A stretch of DNA of 64,000 nucleotides from Burkholderiales bacterium (GCA_035560005.1 DATMAN010000043.1:1-64000), one strand, 5' to 3'; positions 15,789-26,724 are shown, counted from the first letter of the stretch. A program made the numbers and translations. The notes: generated by a model not told the origin, from the letters alone.

Positions 15789-17513
15789 ATGGAAATGACC
15801 CGGGCGTTTACCGCTGAACTGACCGGGGCCGAAATCGTTTCCCGTTGTCTGGCCGAGGAAAAAGTCGAATACGTCTTCGGCTATCCGGGCGGCGCGGTCC
15901 TGCCGATCTACGACGAGCTGTTCAAGCAGGACAAGGTCCGGCACATCCTGGTACGCCATGAGCAGGCCGCGGTTCACGCCGCCGATGCCTATGCGCGCTG
16001 CACCGACAAAGTGGGTGTCGCCCTGGTGACTTCCGGGCCGGGAGTGACCAACGCGGTGACCGGCATCGCCACCGCATACATGGATTCGATCCCGGTGGTC
16101 ATCCTGACCGGCCAGGTGCCCACTCACGCCATCGGGCAGGACGCCTTTCAGGAGGTAGATACCGTCGGCATTACCCGACCCTGCGTGAAGCACAACTTTC
16201 TGGTCAAGGAGGTCAAGGATCTCGCCGTCACCATCAAGAAGGCGTTCTATCTGGCGGCCAGCGGCCGGCCCGGGCCGGTGGTGGTGGACATCCCCAAGGA
16301 TGTCACGCTGGCCAAGACGCCGTTCTTCTACCCGGAGACGGTGTCGATGCGTTCCTACAACCCGGTGGTGAAGGGCCATACCGGCCAGATCAAGAAGGCG
16401 ATCCAACTGCTGACGCAAGCCCGGCGGCCAATGATCTACACCGGGGGCGGGGTCATTCTCGGCAACGCGGCCCAGGAACTGACGCAGCTGGTGCGCGCGC
16501 TGGGCTTCCCCTGTACCAACACCCTGATGGGGCTGGGCGGCTTTCCCGGCACCGATCCCCTGTTCCTCGGCATGCTGGGCATGCACGGCACTTACGAGGC
16601 CAACATGGCGATGCAGCACTGCGATGTGCTGCTCGCGATCGGGGCGCGCTTCGACGACCGGGTGATCGGAAACCCGAAACACTTCTTCCAGGAACAACGC
16701 AGGATCGTCCACATCGACGTCGATCCCTCTTCGATCTCGAAGCGCGTGAAGGTCGACATCCCGATCGTGGGCGACGTCAAGGAGGTGCTGCAGGAAGTCA
16801 ACCGGCAGCTGGCGGCGAGCAAGGAAAGGCCGGACGAGACCGCGCTCAAGAAGTGGTGGGCGCAGATCGAGCTGTGGAAGAGCCGGGACTGCCTGAAGTA
16901 CGACCGCGCGAGCCCGATCATCAAGCCGCAGATGGTCATCGAAAAGCTCTACGAACTGACCAGGGACATGGACGCCTACGTCACCTCCGATGTCGGCCAG
17001 CACCAGATGTGGGCGGCGCAGTTCTACAAGTTCGACAAGCCGCGCCGCTGGCTGAACTCGGGCGGGCTCGGCACCATGGGTGTGGGTCTGCCCTATGCGC
17101 TGGGTGCGCAACTGGCGCACCGCGACGCCACCGTGATCTGTGTGACCGGTGAAGCCAGCATCCAGATGTGCATCCAGGAGCTGTCCACCGCGAAGCAGTA
17201 CCACCTGCCTGTCAAGATCGTGAACCTGAACAACCGCTACATGGGCATGGTCCGGCAGTGGCAGGAGTTCTTCCACGGCAACCGCTACGCCGAGTCCTAT
17301 ATGGACGCGCTGCCCGACTTCGTCCGGCTCGCCGAGTCGTACGGTCATGTGGGCATGCGCATCGAGAAGCCATCGGACATCGAAGGTGCGCTCAGGGAAG
17401 CCCTGTCGCGCAAGGACGAGCTGGTCTTCATGGACTTCGTCACCGACCAGACCGAGAACGTGTTCCCGATGGTTCCGGGCGGCAAGGGTCTTTCGGAAAT
17501 GATTCTCGTCTGA
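15789..17513 (+). CDS. ilvB: Acetolactate synthase large subunit
   Basis: From ATG 15789 the enzyme has 574 residues. It shows the thiamine-diphosphate enzyme layout: N-terminal domain with YVFGYPGGAVLPIYD and the catalytic Glu in VRHEQAAVHAADAYAR, a central FAD-binding domain (GLGGFPGTDPLFLGMLGMHG), and a C-terminal ThDP/Mg domain (VTGEASIQMCIQELSTAKQYHLPVKIVNLNNRYMGMVRQWQ). It condenses two pyruvates, or pyruvate with 2-ketobutyrate, for valine, leucine and isoleucine synthesis. In the ThDP motif, GEAS stands where GDGS is usual, which is common in this subfamily. The regulatory subunit gene follows after 24 bp. Confidence 0.95.
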   Translation: MEMTRAFTAELTGAEIVSRCLAEEKVEYVFGYPGGAVLPIYDELFKQDKVRHILVRHEQAAVHAADAYARCTDKVGVALVTSGPGVTNAVTGIATAYMDSIPVVILTGQVPTHAIGQDAFQEVDTVGITRPCVKHNFLVKEVKDLAVTIKKAFYLAASGRPGPVVVDIPKDVTLAKTPFFYPETVSMRSYNPVVKGHTGQIKKAIQLLTQARRPMIYTGGGVILGNAAQELTQLVRALGFPCTNTLMGLGGFPGTDPLFLGMLGMHGTYEANMAMQHCDVLLAIGARFDDRVIGNPKHFFQEQRRIVHIDVDPSSISKRVKVDIPIVGDVKEVLQEVNRQLAASKERPDETALKKWWAQIELWKSRDCLKYDRASPIIKPQMVIEKLYELTRDMDAYVTSDVGQHQMWAAQFYKFDKPRRWLNSGGLGTMGVGLPYALGAQLAHRDATVICVTGEASIQMCIQELSTAKQYHLPVKIVNLNNRYMGMVRQWQEFFHGNRYAESYMDALPDFVRLAESYGHVGMRIEKPSDIEGALREALSRKDELVFMDFVTDQTENVFPMVPGGKGLSEMILV

Positions 17514-17537
17514 CCCTTTTCTTCACGCTCGCCATCC

Positions 17538-18028
17538 ATGCGGCACATCATTTCTTTGCTTCTGGAGAACGAGTCCGGCGCGCTGTCGCGCGTCTCGGGC
17601 CTTTTTTCCGCACGCGGCTACAACATCGAATCGCTCACCGTCGCGCCGACCGAGGATCCTTCGCTTTCGCGCATGACCATCGTCACCACTGGCTCCGACG
17701 ACGTCATCGAGCAGATCACCAAACAGCTCAACAAGCTCATCGACGTGGTGAAAGTGGTCGACCTTTCGGACGGCACGCACATCGAGCGCGAGCTGATGCT
17801 GGTGAAGGTGCGGGCCTTCGGCAAGGACCGCGAAGAAATGAAGCGCATGGCCGACATCTTTCGCGGCCGCATCATCGACGTGACCGACAAGACCTATACG
17901 ATCGAGCTGACCGGGACCGGCGCCAAGCTCGACGCGTTCATCGAAGCGCTGGAGCGCGGAGCCATCCTGGAGACGGTGCGCACCGGCGCGTCGGGCATCG
18001 GCCGCGGGGAACGTATCCTCAAAGTCTA

Positions 18029-18029
<1 letters not shown>
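17538..18029 (+). CDS. ilvN: Acetolactate synthase small (regulatory) subunit
   Basis: The 163-residue protein begins with an ACT domain (MRHIISLLLENESGALSRVSGLFSARGYNIESLTVAPTED) and continues with the C-terminal domain that contacts the large subunit (VKVRAFGKDREEMKRMADIFRGRIIDVTDKTYTIELTG). It confers valine feedback inhibition and raises activity of the catalytic subunit. Size and arrangement match the IlvH/IlvN proteins encoded directly after ilvB/ilvI. ilvC follows after 106 bp that contain a hairpin. Confidence 0.95.
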
Positions 18030-19152
<1,123 letters not shown>

Positions 19153-19308
19153 TGGCGAGGGAGGCGTGACCAGAAGCGATACCGACCCTGCCTCCGTATC
19201 AACCGACACGGTGAAGTGCCGCGCCGAGAGCCGGTGGCAGTTCAGGTTGCCGATGCGCGATCTGTCACCGCTCGCCCGGCGCTCGTGGCTCCTCACCCGG
19301 CGAACCGC

Positions 19309-19968
19309 GTGACGCCCTGGCCGCACCCGCTCATCGCCCGCGAAGGCTGGCCGTTCGTGGCCGGCTCGATCGCGGTTGCCGCGACGGCGACCTGGATCGG
19401 CGGCTGGTGGTCGGTGCCGTTCTGGCTGCTCGCCGCCTTCATCCTGCAATTCTTTCGCGATCCGCCGCGGCGCGCGCCCGCCGATGCGGACGCGGTGCTG
19501 GCCCCGGCCGACGGCCGGGTGGTCATGGTAGGCAAGGCCAACGACCCCTACACCGGGCGCGAGTCGCTGAAGCTCTCGGTGTTCATGAACGTGTTCAACG
19601 TCCATTCCAACCGCAGTCCCGCCGACTGCGAAGTGGTGCGCAACTGGTACCACGCGGGCCGTTTCCTGAACGCCGTCCTTGACAAGGCCTCGCTGGAGAA
19701 CGAGCGCAGCGCGCTGCTGCTCAGGCTCGCCGACGGCACCGAGATCACGTGCGTGCAGATCGCCGGGTTGGTCGCGCGCCGCATCCTGTGCTACGTCAAG
19801 CCCGGCGACCGCTTGCAGCGCGGTCAGCGCTTCGGCTTCATCCGCTTCGGCTCGCGCGTGGACCTGTATCTTCCGCCCAGCGCGCGTGCGCAGATCGCCA
19901 TCGGCGACAAGGTGTATGCTGGGGCGACCATCGTCGCCCGTCTCGAACGTTCAGTGACAACGCCATGA
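19309..19968 (+). CDS. psd: Phosphatidylserine decarboxylase, short type
   Basis: GTG 19309 is preferred because the protein then begins [16 protein letters not shown], as in other short (about 215-residue) decarboxylases; a GTG at 19216 would add 31 residues. It has a hydrophobic N-terminal segment, then [31 protein letters not shown] and the self-processing region [14 protein letters not shown]. There the FGS site should be cleaved to give a pyruvoyl serine. The enzyme turns phosphatidylserine into phosphatidylethanolamine at the inner membrane. Its stop overlaps the pssA start by four bases, so consecutive steps of the pathway are coupled. Confidence 0.92.
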   Translation: MTPWPHPLIAREGWPFVAGSIAVAATATWIGGWWSVPFWLLAAFILQFFRDPPRRAPADADAVLAPADGRVVMVGKANDPYTGRESLKLSVFMNVFNVHSNRSPADCEVVRNWYHAGRFLNAVLDKASLENERSALLLRLADGTEITCVQIAGLVARRILCYVKPGDRLQRGQRFGFIRFGSRVDLYLPPSARAQIAIGDKVYAGATIVARLERSVTTP

Positions 19969-20768
19969 ACTATCCCGGGCCCCGTCCCCGCTGGTTGATG
20001 AAGAACGCGATCGGCCGTCCCGGCATCTACTGGCTGCCCAACGCGATCACGACCTGCGCGCTCTTCGCCGGGTTCTACGCGATCGTCCAGGCCATGAACC
20101 TGCGGTTCGAGCTCGCGGCCATGGGCATCTTCGTCGCCATGGTCTTCGACGGGCTCGATGGCCGCGTGGCGCGACTCACGCGTACTCAATCGGCTTTCGG
20201 CGCCGAATACGATTCGCTCTCCGACATGGTCGCCTTCGGCGCCGCACCGGCGCTCGTGATCTACGAGTGGGCCCTGAAGGGAATGGGCAAACTGGGCTGG
20301 TTCGCCGCCTTCGTCTATTGCGGCTGCGTGGCGTTGCGGCTGGCGCGCTTCAACACCAATCTCGGGCTGGTCGACAAACGCTTCTTCCAGGGACTGCCGA
20401 GCCCGGCCGCCGCCGGCCTGATCGCGGGTTTCGTCTGGGCCATGGAAGCCTACGACATTCCGCGCCGCGAGCTGCCCTGGGTGGCCTGGTCGCTCGCCGT
20501 ATTCGCGGGGTTCACGATGGTGAGCAACATCAAGTTCTACAGCGGCAAGGACGTGAACCTGCGCAAGGCGGTGCCGTTCTGGGCGGTCGTGCTGATCGCC
20601 TTTTCCGTGGTGGCCATCGTCCAGATCGCCGACAACCTGCCGGAAGTGCTCTTCTCCCTGTTCCTGATCTACGCCGCGTCCGGCTATGTGATGTGGATCG
20701 TGCAGTTCGTCTCCCGACGCAGGTCGAAGCAGCGACCGCCGCCGCGCCAGGAGCCCGGCGCCGGCTGA
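19965..20768 (+). CDS. pssA: CDP-diacylglycerol-serine O-phosphatidyltransferase
   Basis: From ATG 19965 (ATGA overlap with psd) the protein has 267 residues and about eight membrane segments. The CDP-alcohol phosphotransferase signature D-x2-DG-x2-AR-x8-G-x3-D-x3-D is complete between about residues 60 and 90 ([19 protein letters not shown]). It makes phosphatidylserine, the substrate of Psd encoded just upstream. The C-terminus is a basic Pro-rich tail. Gene order ilvC-psd-pssA-leuA is a known arrangement in betaproteobacteria. Confidence 0.94.
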   Translation: MNYPGPRPRWLMKNAIGRPGIYWLPNAITTCALFAGFYAIVQAMNLRFELAAMGIFVAMVFDGLDGRVARLTRTQSAFGAEYDSLSDMVAFGAAPALVIYEWALKGMGKLGWFAAFVYCGCVALRLARFNTNLGLVDKRFFQGLPSPAAAGLIAGFVWAMEAYDIPRRELPWVAWSLAVFAGFTMVSNIKFYSGKDVNLRKAVPFWAVVLIAFSVVAIVQIADNLPEVLFSLFLIYAASGYVMWIVQFVSRRRSKQRPPPRQEPGAG

Positions 20769-20782
20769 TCGCGCCCGCAGTC

Positions 20783-20811
20783 TTGCGCGCCGGGCGAAAA
20801 GCTCTTATATT
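20783..20811 (+). promoter_or_regulatory. Candidate leuA promoter
   Basis: TTGCGC (20783-20788) and TATATT (20806-20811) have a 17-bp spacing. Transcription would start about 20818, almost exactly at the ATG of the 27-codon Leu-rich frame. The -10 is good, the -35 weak. Confidence 0.45.
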
Positions 20812-20818
20812 CGCGCGC

Positions 20819-20902
20819 ATGTTTCTCCCACAGCACGGCCGACTTGTTCTCATCGCCGCCAGCGTCCTGCTGGCGGGCCTGCTGCTGCGCCTCGGGCGCT
20901 AG
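20819..20902 (+). CDS. Possible Leu-rich leader peptide upstream of leuA
   Basis: A 27-codon frame starts with ATG at 20819 and stops with TAG at 20900-20902. Nine of its residues are Leu, including an LLLRL run near the end. It lies 127 bp before leuA and is followed by a hairpin at 20933-20955. A leucine-rich peptide ahead of leuA recalls ribosome-mediated attenuation, in which Leu-tRNA shortage stalls the ribosome. Against this, no alternative pairing set or T-run is obvious, and the peptide could simply be a small membrane-spanning protein or not be made. No ribosome site is seen; the predicted promoter would make the message leaderless. Confidence 0.35.
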   Translation: MFLPQHGRLVLIAASVLLAGLLLRLGR

Positions 20903-20932
20903 ACACTCGAACGCTTCCCCACAGACAGTTTG

Positions 20933-20955
20933 CCGGGTTCGCTGAAAAAACCCGG
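20933..20955 (+). repeat. Hairpin in the leuA leader
   Basis: CCGGGTT (20933-20939) pairs with AACCCGG (20949-20955) around a nine-base loop containing an A-run. It lacks a following T-run, so it is not a canonical intrinsic terminator. Together with the Leu-rich frame before it, a regulatory role for leuA is possible. Confidence 0.5.
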
Positions 20956-21029
20956 ACACCAGACGACACCGGAATTGCGTCCCGCGGGCACGACCTCGCG
21001 GGATCGGACCGAATCATCGGAGGCAGGCC

Positions 21030-22565
21030 ATGAAGGAACACTTGATCATTTTCGATACGACGATGCGCGACGGCGAGCAGAGTCCGGGCGCCTCGATGAC
21101 CCGCGAAGAGAAGCTTCGCATCGCGCGCCAGCTGGAGAGAATGCGGGTCGACGTCATCGAAGCCGGGTTTCCCGCAGCGAGCAATGGCGATTTCGAGGCG
21201 GTCAAGGCGGTCGCGCAGGCGATCAAGGACAGCCGCATCTGCGCCTTGGCGCGCGCCACCGACAGCGACATCCGTCGTGCCGGCGAAGCCGTCAGGCCGG
21301 CCGCAGCGGCGCGCATTCACACCTTCATCGCCACATCCCCCATTCACATGGAGCGCAAGCTGCGCCTGAGGCCCGAGCAGGTGATCGAGCAGGCGGTGAA
21401 ATCGGTCAGGCTGGCGCGCTCGCTGTGTGAAGACGTGGAGTTTTCTCCCGAGGACGCCGGCCGTTCCGAGATCGACTTTCTGTGCCGGGTGCTCGAGGCG
21501 GTCATCGAGGCGGGGGCGAGCACGATCAACATTCCGGATACCGTGGGCTACACCATGCCGGAGCAGTTCGCCGGCATGATGCGGGAGCTGCGCGAACGGG
21601 TCCCGAACTCGGACAAGGTCGTGTGGTCAGTGCATTGCCACAATGACCTGGGACTCGCGGTCGCCAATTCGCTGGCCGCCGTCATGGCGGGCGCGCGCCA
21701 GGTCGAGTGCACCGTCAACGGCCTGGGCGAGCGCGCCGGCAACGCCTCGCTCGAGGAGATCGTGATGGCGGTGCGCACACGGCGGGATTATTTCCCCTGC
21801 GACACGCGCATCGACACCACGCAGATCGTGCCGGCCTCGAAGCTGGTGGCCGCGATCACCGGCTTTCCGGTGCAGCCCAACAAGGCGATCGTCGGCGCGA
21901 ACGCCTTCGCCCACGAATCGGGCATTCACCAGGACGGCGTGCTCAAGCATCGGGAGACCTACGAGATCATGCGCGCCGAGGACGTGGGCTGGACTACCAA
22001 CAAGCTGGTACTCGGCAAGCACTCGGGGCGCAACGCCTTCAAGCAGCGCCTGAAGGAGCTGGGCATCGAGCTGGAGTCGGAAGAAGCGGTCAACGTCGCC
22101 TTCGCCCGGTTCAAGGAGCTGGCGGACAAGAAGCACGAGATCTTCGACGAGGATCTGGTCATGCTCGCCTCCGACGAGGCCGTGACCCAGGAACAGGAGC
22201 ACTACCGACTGGTGTCGCTTCTCGCCCACTCCGAAACCGGCGAGACACCGGTGGCGCGCATCGTGATCGCCGAGAACGGCGCCGAGCGGCAGGCGGAAGC
22301 CCGCGGCAGTGGACCGGTGGACGCCACGTTCAAGGCGATCGAATCGATCGTGGCGAGCGGCGCCGACCTGCAACTGTACTCGGTCAACGCCATCACCAGC
22401 GGAACCGATTCCCAGGGCGAAGTCAGCGTGCGGCTGTCCAAGGCCGGGCGCATCGTCAACGGCCAGGGCGCCGACACCGACATCGTCGTGGCCTCGGCGA
22501 AGGCATATCTGAATGCCCTGAACAAGCTGCATTCGCGGCTCGAGCGGCTGAACCCGCAAGTGTGA
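21030..22565 (+). CDS. leuA: 2-Isopropylmalate synthase
   Basis: The 511-residue enzyme has the TIM-barrel catalytic domain with [17 protein letters not shown] (metal and substrate site), [56 protein letters not shown], and a C-terminal leucine-binding regulatory domain (about 390-511). It condenses acetyl-CoA with 2-ketoisovalerate, committing carbon to leucine. GGAGGCA lies before the ATG. It ends the branched-chain and phospholipid run; the 170 bp after it hold no terminator that I can see. Confidence 0.96.
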   Translation: MKEHLIIFDTTMRDGEQSPGASMTREEKLRIARQLERMRVDVIEAGFPAASNGDFEAVKAVAQAIKDSRICALARATDSDIRRAGEAVRPAAAARIHTFIATSPIHMERKLRLRPEQVIEQAVKSVRLARSLCEDVEFSPEDAGRSEIDFLCRVLEAVIEAGASTINIPDTVGYTMPEQFAGMMRELRERVPNSDKVVWSVHCHNDLGLAVANSLAAVMAGARQVECTVNGLGERAGNASLEEIVMAVRTRRDYFPCDTRIDTTQIVPASKLVAAITGFPVQPNKAIVGANAFAHESGIHQDGVLKHRETYEIMRAEDVGWTTNKLVLGKHSGRNAFKQRLKELGIELESEEAVNVAFARFKELADKKHEIFDEDLVMLASDEAVTQEQEHYRLVSLLAHSETGETPVARIVIAENGAERQAEARGSGPVDATFKAIESIVASGADLQLYSVNAITSGTDSQGEVSVRLSKAGRIVNGQGADTDIVVASAKAYLNALNKLHSRLERLNPQV

Positions 22566-22735
22566 GATAGGCAGACCATCGAGGCATCGGGAGGAAGAGA
22601 ACTCGTATGCCTTCGTGCCTTGGTGCCCTTGTGACGAATTCCTTGCTCTGAATTGCTTCCGGGCCCGGCTCGTGGCGCGGGCCTGCTATTCTCCGCACTT
22701 CACGCAATCGCAGGTACAGGGGAAGGCGGGGAGAA

Positions 22736-24052
22736 ATGCAGACGGGGGCGCACCACTTGGTGATCGTCGGCGGAGGTGCCGGCGGACTGGAACTCGCCAC
22801 CCGCCTCGGCGACCGGCTTGGGCGCAGGAAGAAGGCCAATGTCATTCTGATCGACCGGTCGCGCACGCACCTGTGGAAGCCGTTGTTGCACCAGGTCGCG
22901 GCCGGATCGATGGACCTCAACGACCACGAACTCGACTATCTGGCTCAGGCGCGCTGGCATCACTTCCGCTTCCAGCTCGGCGAGATGATCGGGCTCGACC
23001 GTTCACGCAAGGAAGTCAAGCTCGCGCCGATCGTCGATGAAACCGGCGCCGAGGTCATCCCGGCGCGCAGCGTGCGGTACGACACGCTGGTGATGGCGGT
23101 TGGCAGCCATACCAACGATTTCGGCACGCCCGGGGCGGCGCGCCACGCCATCTCCCTGGACACCGCCGAGCAGGCCACGTTGTTCTATTCGCGCCTGCTC
23201 AACGCCTGCCTGCGGGCGAACACCCAGAACGAGCCGCTCAAGCCGGGCCAGCTGCAGGTGGCGATCATCGGGGCCGGGGCCACCGGCGTGGAACTGGCTG
23301 CCGAGCTGCACAACACGATCCGCGAACTGGTGTCGTTCGGACTGGACCGCATCGACCCGGAGCGCGACATCAAGCTCACGATCATCGAGGCGGCACCGCG
23401 CATTCTGCCCGCGCTGCCCGAGCGCCTGTCGGAGGCCACGCTCAAGCTGCTGCACAAGCTGCGCGTGGAGGTTTTGACCGGCGAGCGCGTTACCGAAGTC
23501 AGTGCGCAGGGCGTGCGAACCGCGGGCGGGCGCTTCGTTCCGGCCGAACTGGTGGTATGGGCCGCCGGGATCAAGGCGCCCGATTTTCTGAAGGGTCTGG
23601 ACGGCCTGGAGACCAACCGGCTCAACCAGCTGGTCGTGCATCAGAACCTGCAAACCACTCGCGATCCCGACGTTTTCGCCATGGGCGATTGTGCGAGCTG
23701 CCCCTGGCCCGGCAAGCCCGTGCCGGTGCCGCCGCGGGCACAGGCCGCGCATCAGCAGGCGTCGCATCTGGCGCGATGGCTTCCCGCGCACCTGCAGGGC
23801 CAATCCGTGCCGCCGTGGACTTACCGCGACTTCGGTTCACTGGTTTCGCTCGGCAAGTACAGCACGGTGGGCAGCCTGATGGGGGCGATCACGCGCGGCA
23901 GCCTGATGATCGAGGGACTGTTCGCCAGGCTGATGTACATTTCCCTCTACAAGATGCACGAATACGCGCTGCACGGCCTGGCCAAAGTCGTGCTCGACAC
24001 GCTGGCCCGCCTGATCACGCGCCGCACCCAGCCTCACGTCAAACTGCACTGA
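22736..24052 (+). CDS. ndh: Type II NADH dehydrogenase (FAD pyridine nucleotide oxidoreductase)
   Basis: This 438-residue flavoprotein has an N-terminal FAD-binding GGGAGGLE near residue 12, a second nucleotide-binding fold IIGAGATGVELAAEL near 178-192, and the FAD motif DVFAMGDCASC near 320. The C-terminal third contains the amphipathic membrane anchor region (LMYISLYKMHEYALHGLAKVV). Ndh oxidises NADH and reduces quinone without pumping protons. Sulfide:quinone oxidoreductase is a related family, but the WKPLLHQVAAGSMD segment after the first fold is typical of Ndh. The frame continues into a copper/RND-like operon only 14 bp later. Confidence 0.85.
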   Translation: MQTGAHHLVIVGGGAGGLELATRLGDRLGRRKKANVILIDRSRTHLWKPLLHQVAAGSMDLNDHELDYLAQARWHHFRFQLGEMIGLDRSRKEVKLAPIVDETGAEVIPARSVRYDTLVMAVGSHTNDFGTPGAARHAISLDTAEQATLFYSRLLNACLRANTQNEPLKPGQLQVAIIGAGATGVELAAELHNTIRELVSFGLDRIDPERDIKLTIIEAAPRILPALPERLSEATLKLLHKLRVEVLTGERVTEVSAQGVRTAGGRFVPAELVVWAAGIKAPDFLKGLDGLETNRLNQLVVHQNLQTTRDPDVFAMGDCASCPWPGKPVPVPPRAQAAHQQASHLARWLPAHLQGQSVPPWTYRDFGSLVSLGKYSTVGSLMGAITRGSLMIEGLFARLMYISLYKMHEYALHGLAKVVLDTLARLITRRTQPHVKLH

Positions 24053-24066
24053 GCCCCGGTTGCATC

Positions 24067-25473
24067 ATGTCCGCATTTCCGAGGCGGCGCCGCCTTGTTG
24101 CGCTGGGATTGCTGGCGCTGGCCGCCTGCGTGCCCGTGCCGTACCAGGCGCGCGAGCTCGATGCGACCGCCGCCGCGGCCGACTACGTGGCGCGCCGGGT
24201 CGATCAGCCCGGGCTTGCCCGGTTCGCCGCGCGCAGCGGCTACGCCGGTACCTGGCCGCCGGAGCAGTGGTCGTTCGCCGAGCTGGCGCTGGTGGCGTTG
24301 TATTTCGATCCGCACGTGCGCAGCGCCCGCGCGCAGACCGACGTCACGCGCGCGGAGCTGGCGCTGGCCGGCACCCGCGAAGGGATGAGCCTCACGCCGG
24401 TGATCGAGCACCACAGCCGGCAACTCGACGACGCTCCGTGGAGCGTGGGCGTGGCCCTAGAGCTGCCGTGGGTGGCGCGCACCCGGCGGGAAGCCCGGCG
24501 CGCGCGCGCCGTGGCGCTGGCGGACGCGGCCGAGCTGGACGTTGCGCGCTCCGTGTGGCAGAGCCGGGCGCGGCTGCGCGACGCGCTCATCGAACTGACC
24601 GATTCGCGTCGTCGGCTCACCGTGCTGGAAGCCGCCCTGTCGGCGCGTCGCGACATGCGCAACCTGGTCGCCCGGCGCGTCGAAGCCGGCATGCTCTCCG
24701 CGCGCGAACTCGCGCAGGAAGAAGCGGCGCTTGGTGAAGTGGAAGCGACAGTGGAACTCGAGCGCGGACGGTTGCGCGCCGCGCGCGCGGCGATGGCGGG
24801 CAGCCTCGGGATTGCGCCGGAGGTCTTTGCCCGCATGACGGTCGCGGATTCGCCGCTGGGCGATGCCGCGCCGCCAATGACGCCTGCCGAGGTGCGCGCG
24901 GCGGCTTTGCGTAACCGGCTCGACGTGCATCGGCGCCTGCTCGAATTCGGCGCGGCCGACGCCGAACTCAGGTTGGCGGTCGCGGCGCAATACCCGGACC
25001 TCGCGGCCGCTCCCGCTTACCTCTGGGACCAAGGCGATAGCGTGTGGTCGCTCGCCGCCCGGATCGCGTTTCCTGCATCGGCACGGGCCGCGGCGACGGT
25101 GCGCCGGGCCGAAGCCGCGCGCGAGCTGGCGGCCCGGCGCTTCATCGAGCTGCAACACGAAGTCATTGCCCAGGCCGAGCGCGCATCGGCGCGGCTTGTC
25201 TCAGCGCTGGCGCAGCGCGAGGCTGCTGCGCGCCAGGCCGCCGCGGCGCGCGCTCGACTGCAACGCGCGCAGACACTCTTCGAGCGGGGTGTGGCCGATC
25301 GGCTGGAGCTCACGGCTGCGCGCCTGGTCGCCGGCGCTTCGGCCGATGGCGAGCGCGAGGCCCAGAGCGCCGTCCTGCGCGCGCTGGCGGCGCTCGAGGA
25401 CACCACCCAAGCCCCGCTGCTGGGGGCGGACGCTACGCTGCACGCGGCGACCGGTCACCGGATCGCGCGATGA
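24067..25473 (+). CDS. TolC-like outer-membrane lipoprotein of an RND system
   Basis: From ATG 24067 the product has 468 residues, with a lipobox (LALAACVPVP). Long Ala/Arg/Glu-rich helices follow that fit the outer-membrane efflux fold, for example RREARRARAVALADAAELDVARSVWQ is seen only in part here as RARAVALADAAELDVAR. It ends in a TGA that overlaps the start of the adaptor gene. It is divergent in sequence from CusC, so the family call rests on helix pattern, size and the following adaptor and pump genes. The 14-bp gap from ndh suggests that both may be on one transcript. Confidence 0.75.
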   Translation: MSAFPRRRRLVALGLLALAACVPVPYQARELDATAAAADYVARRVDQPGLARFAARSGYAGTWPPEQWSFAELALVALYFDPHVRSARAQTDVTRAELALAGTREGMSLTPVIEHHSRQLDDAPWSVGVALELPWVARTRREARRARAVALADAAELDVARSVWQSRARLRDALIELTDSRRRLTVLEAALSARRDMRNLVARRVEAGMLSARELAQEEAALGEVEATVELERGRLRAARAAMAGSLGIAPEVFARMTVADSPLGDAAPPMTPAEVRAAALRNRLDVHRRLLEFGAADAELRLAVAAQYPDLAAAPAYLWDQGDSVWSLAARIAFPASARAAATVRRAEAARELAARRFIELQHEVIAQAERASARLVSALAQREAAARQAAAARARLQRAQTLFERGVADRLELTAARLVAGASADGEREAQSAVLRALAALEDTTQAPLLGADATLHAATGHRIAR

Positions 25474-26534
25474 GAGTCACCGTCTTGCACGCCGTGATCG
25501 CCGCCATGGCCGTGGCCATCGCCGCCCTGACCTGGACGCTGGTGTACTTCGCGCGCGATGAGTTGCGCTTCGAGCAGGACGCCTACGAGGAACAGATCCG
25601 GGTCGCTTCCCACGCCGGTGAGGCCGACGGCCGCGCGATCGTGCGCATTCCGGCGACCAGCCAGGCGGCGAGCGGCATCGCCGTGCAGCCGCTCGCGCCG
25701 GCCGCCAGCGAGAACACGGTCGAGGTCTACGGCGCGGTCGTGGGCCTGCAAGCGCTGCTGGAGATGCGTGGGCGCTATCTGGCGGCGAGCGCGGAGCTGC
25801 GCGCGAGGCGCGCCGCCGCTGCCGCGGCGCAGGCCGAATATCGGCGCATGCAGGCGCTGTACCGTGACGATCGAAACGTTTCCGAGCAGGCGCTGGCGAG
25901 CGCAGAGGCCCGCTTCAAAGCCGAGTCGGCGCAACTGGCCGCGGCGCAGGCGGCGGTGGAAACGCTGGCCGACGCGCTGCATACCACCTGGGGAAAGGTG
26001 ATCGCCGAATGGGTGCGCAGGCCGGATTCGCCCGAGCTGCGCGCGCTGCTCGACCGGCGCCTACATCTCGTCCAGATGTCATTCCCGTTCGAGCTGCCGC
26101 GCGCGGCGGCGCGCAACAGCCTGCTGGTGGCGCCGCTCAATGCGTACGACAAGGCCCGATCCGCGCGCTACGTATCGGAGGCGCCGCAGGCGCAGGCCGT
26201 GCTTCCGGGACAGACATTCTTCTATCTGGTCGAAGGCGGCGATCTGCGCGCCGGCACGCGCGTCGTCGGGCGCGTCGCCATGGGAGGAAGGGAAAACGGC
26301 GTGCTGGTGCCGGGCAGCGCCGTGGTGTGGCACGCGGGCAAGGCCTGGGTCTACGTCAGGCAGGACGGGGAGACCTTCGCGCGTTACGCGGTGCAGGCGT
26401 CGCGCGAGATGGGCGACGGCTGGTTCAATCCCGCCGGCGATCTGGAACCCGGTCAGGAAGTGGTGGTGAGCGGCGCGCAACTGTTGCTCTCCGAGGAGTT
26501 GAAATTCCAGATCCGCAACGAGAACGAAGACTGA
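25470..26534 (+). CDS. RND periplasmic adaptor (membrane fusion protein)
   Basis: The ATG at 25470 overlaps the stop of the outer-membrane gene (ATGA). The 354-residue protein has an N-terminal anchor (VLHAVIAAMAVAIAALTWTLVYF). A coiled-coil hairpin follows, rich in Ala/Arg/Glu (about 100-170), then beta-barrel and membrane-proximal domains with VLPGQTFFYLVEGG and VLVPGSAVVWHAGKAWVYVRQDG. It should link the inner-membrane pump at 26725 to the TolC-like protein. It lacks the Met-rich N-terminus of CusB, so copper specificity is not supported by its own sequence. Confidence 0.8.
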   Translation: MRVTVLHAVIAAMAVAIAALTWTLVYFARDELRFEQDAYEEQIRVASHAGEADGRAIVRIPATSQAASGIAVQPLAPAASENTVEVYGAVVGLQALLEMRGRYLAASAELRARRAAAAAAQAEYRRMQALYRDDRNVSEQALASAEARFKAESAQLAAAQAAVETLADALHTTWGKVIAEWVRRPDSPELRALLDRRLHLVQMSFPFELPRAAARNSLLVAPLNAYDKARSARYVSEAPQAQAVLPGQTFFYLVEGGDLRAGTRVVGRVAMGGRENGVLVPGSAVVWHAGKAWVYVRQDGETFARYAVQASREMGDGWFNPAGDLEPGQEVVVSGAQLLLSEELKFQIRNENED

Positions 26535-26541
26535 ATCCTTT

Positions 26542-26716
26542 TCACCACGGAGGCATGGAGCCACGGAGAAATTCGGAGAACGAATGAACCACAAAGGCGC
26601 CAAGGCACAACAGATCACAAGGTGCATAAAGAACACGAGAAACGGGTCAAAGGTTCTTCTTGGTGCCTTGTGGTGAGGATTTCTCTTCGATTTCCGTCTG
26701 TGCCTCTGTGGTGAAT
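26542..26716. repeat. Nested imperfect inverted repeat between adaptor and pump genes
   Basis: The 190-bp gap is almost entirely two nested inverted pairs. The outer arms read TTCACCACGGAGGCA at 26542 and its near-complement TGCCTCTGTGGTGAA ending at 26716. The inner arms are ACCACAAAGGCGCCAAG at 26589-26605 and its near-complement at 26660-26675. Such CACGGAGGCACGGAG-type elements recur in intergenic DNA of many bacteria; no function is established. It separates two genes of one operon. Confidence 0.8.
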
Positions 26717-26724
26717 AACAACCC

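Noticed and set aside
20933..20955. Intrinsic terminator before leuA.
   Set aside because: The stem is good but there is no T-run on either strand, so it is listed only as a hairpin.
23557..25473. A longer start for the TolC-like gene, inside ndh.
   Set aside because: The extra 170 codons are an out-of-frame reading of ndh; the ATG at 24067 opens straight into a lipoprotein signal.
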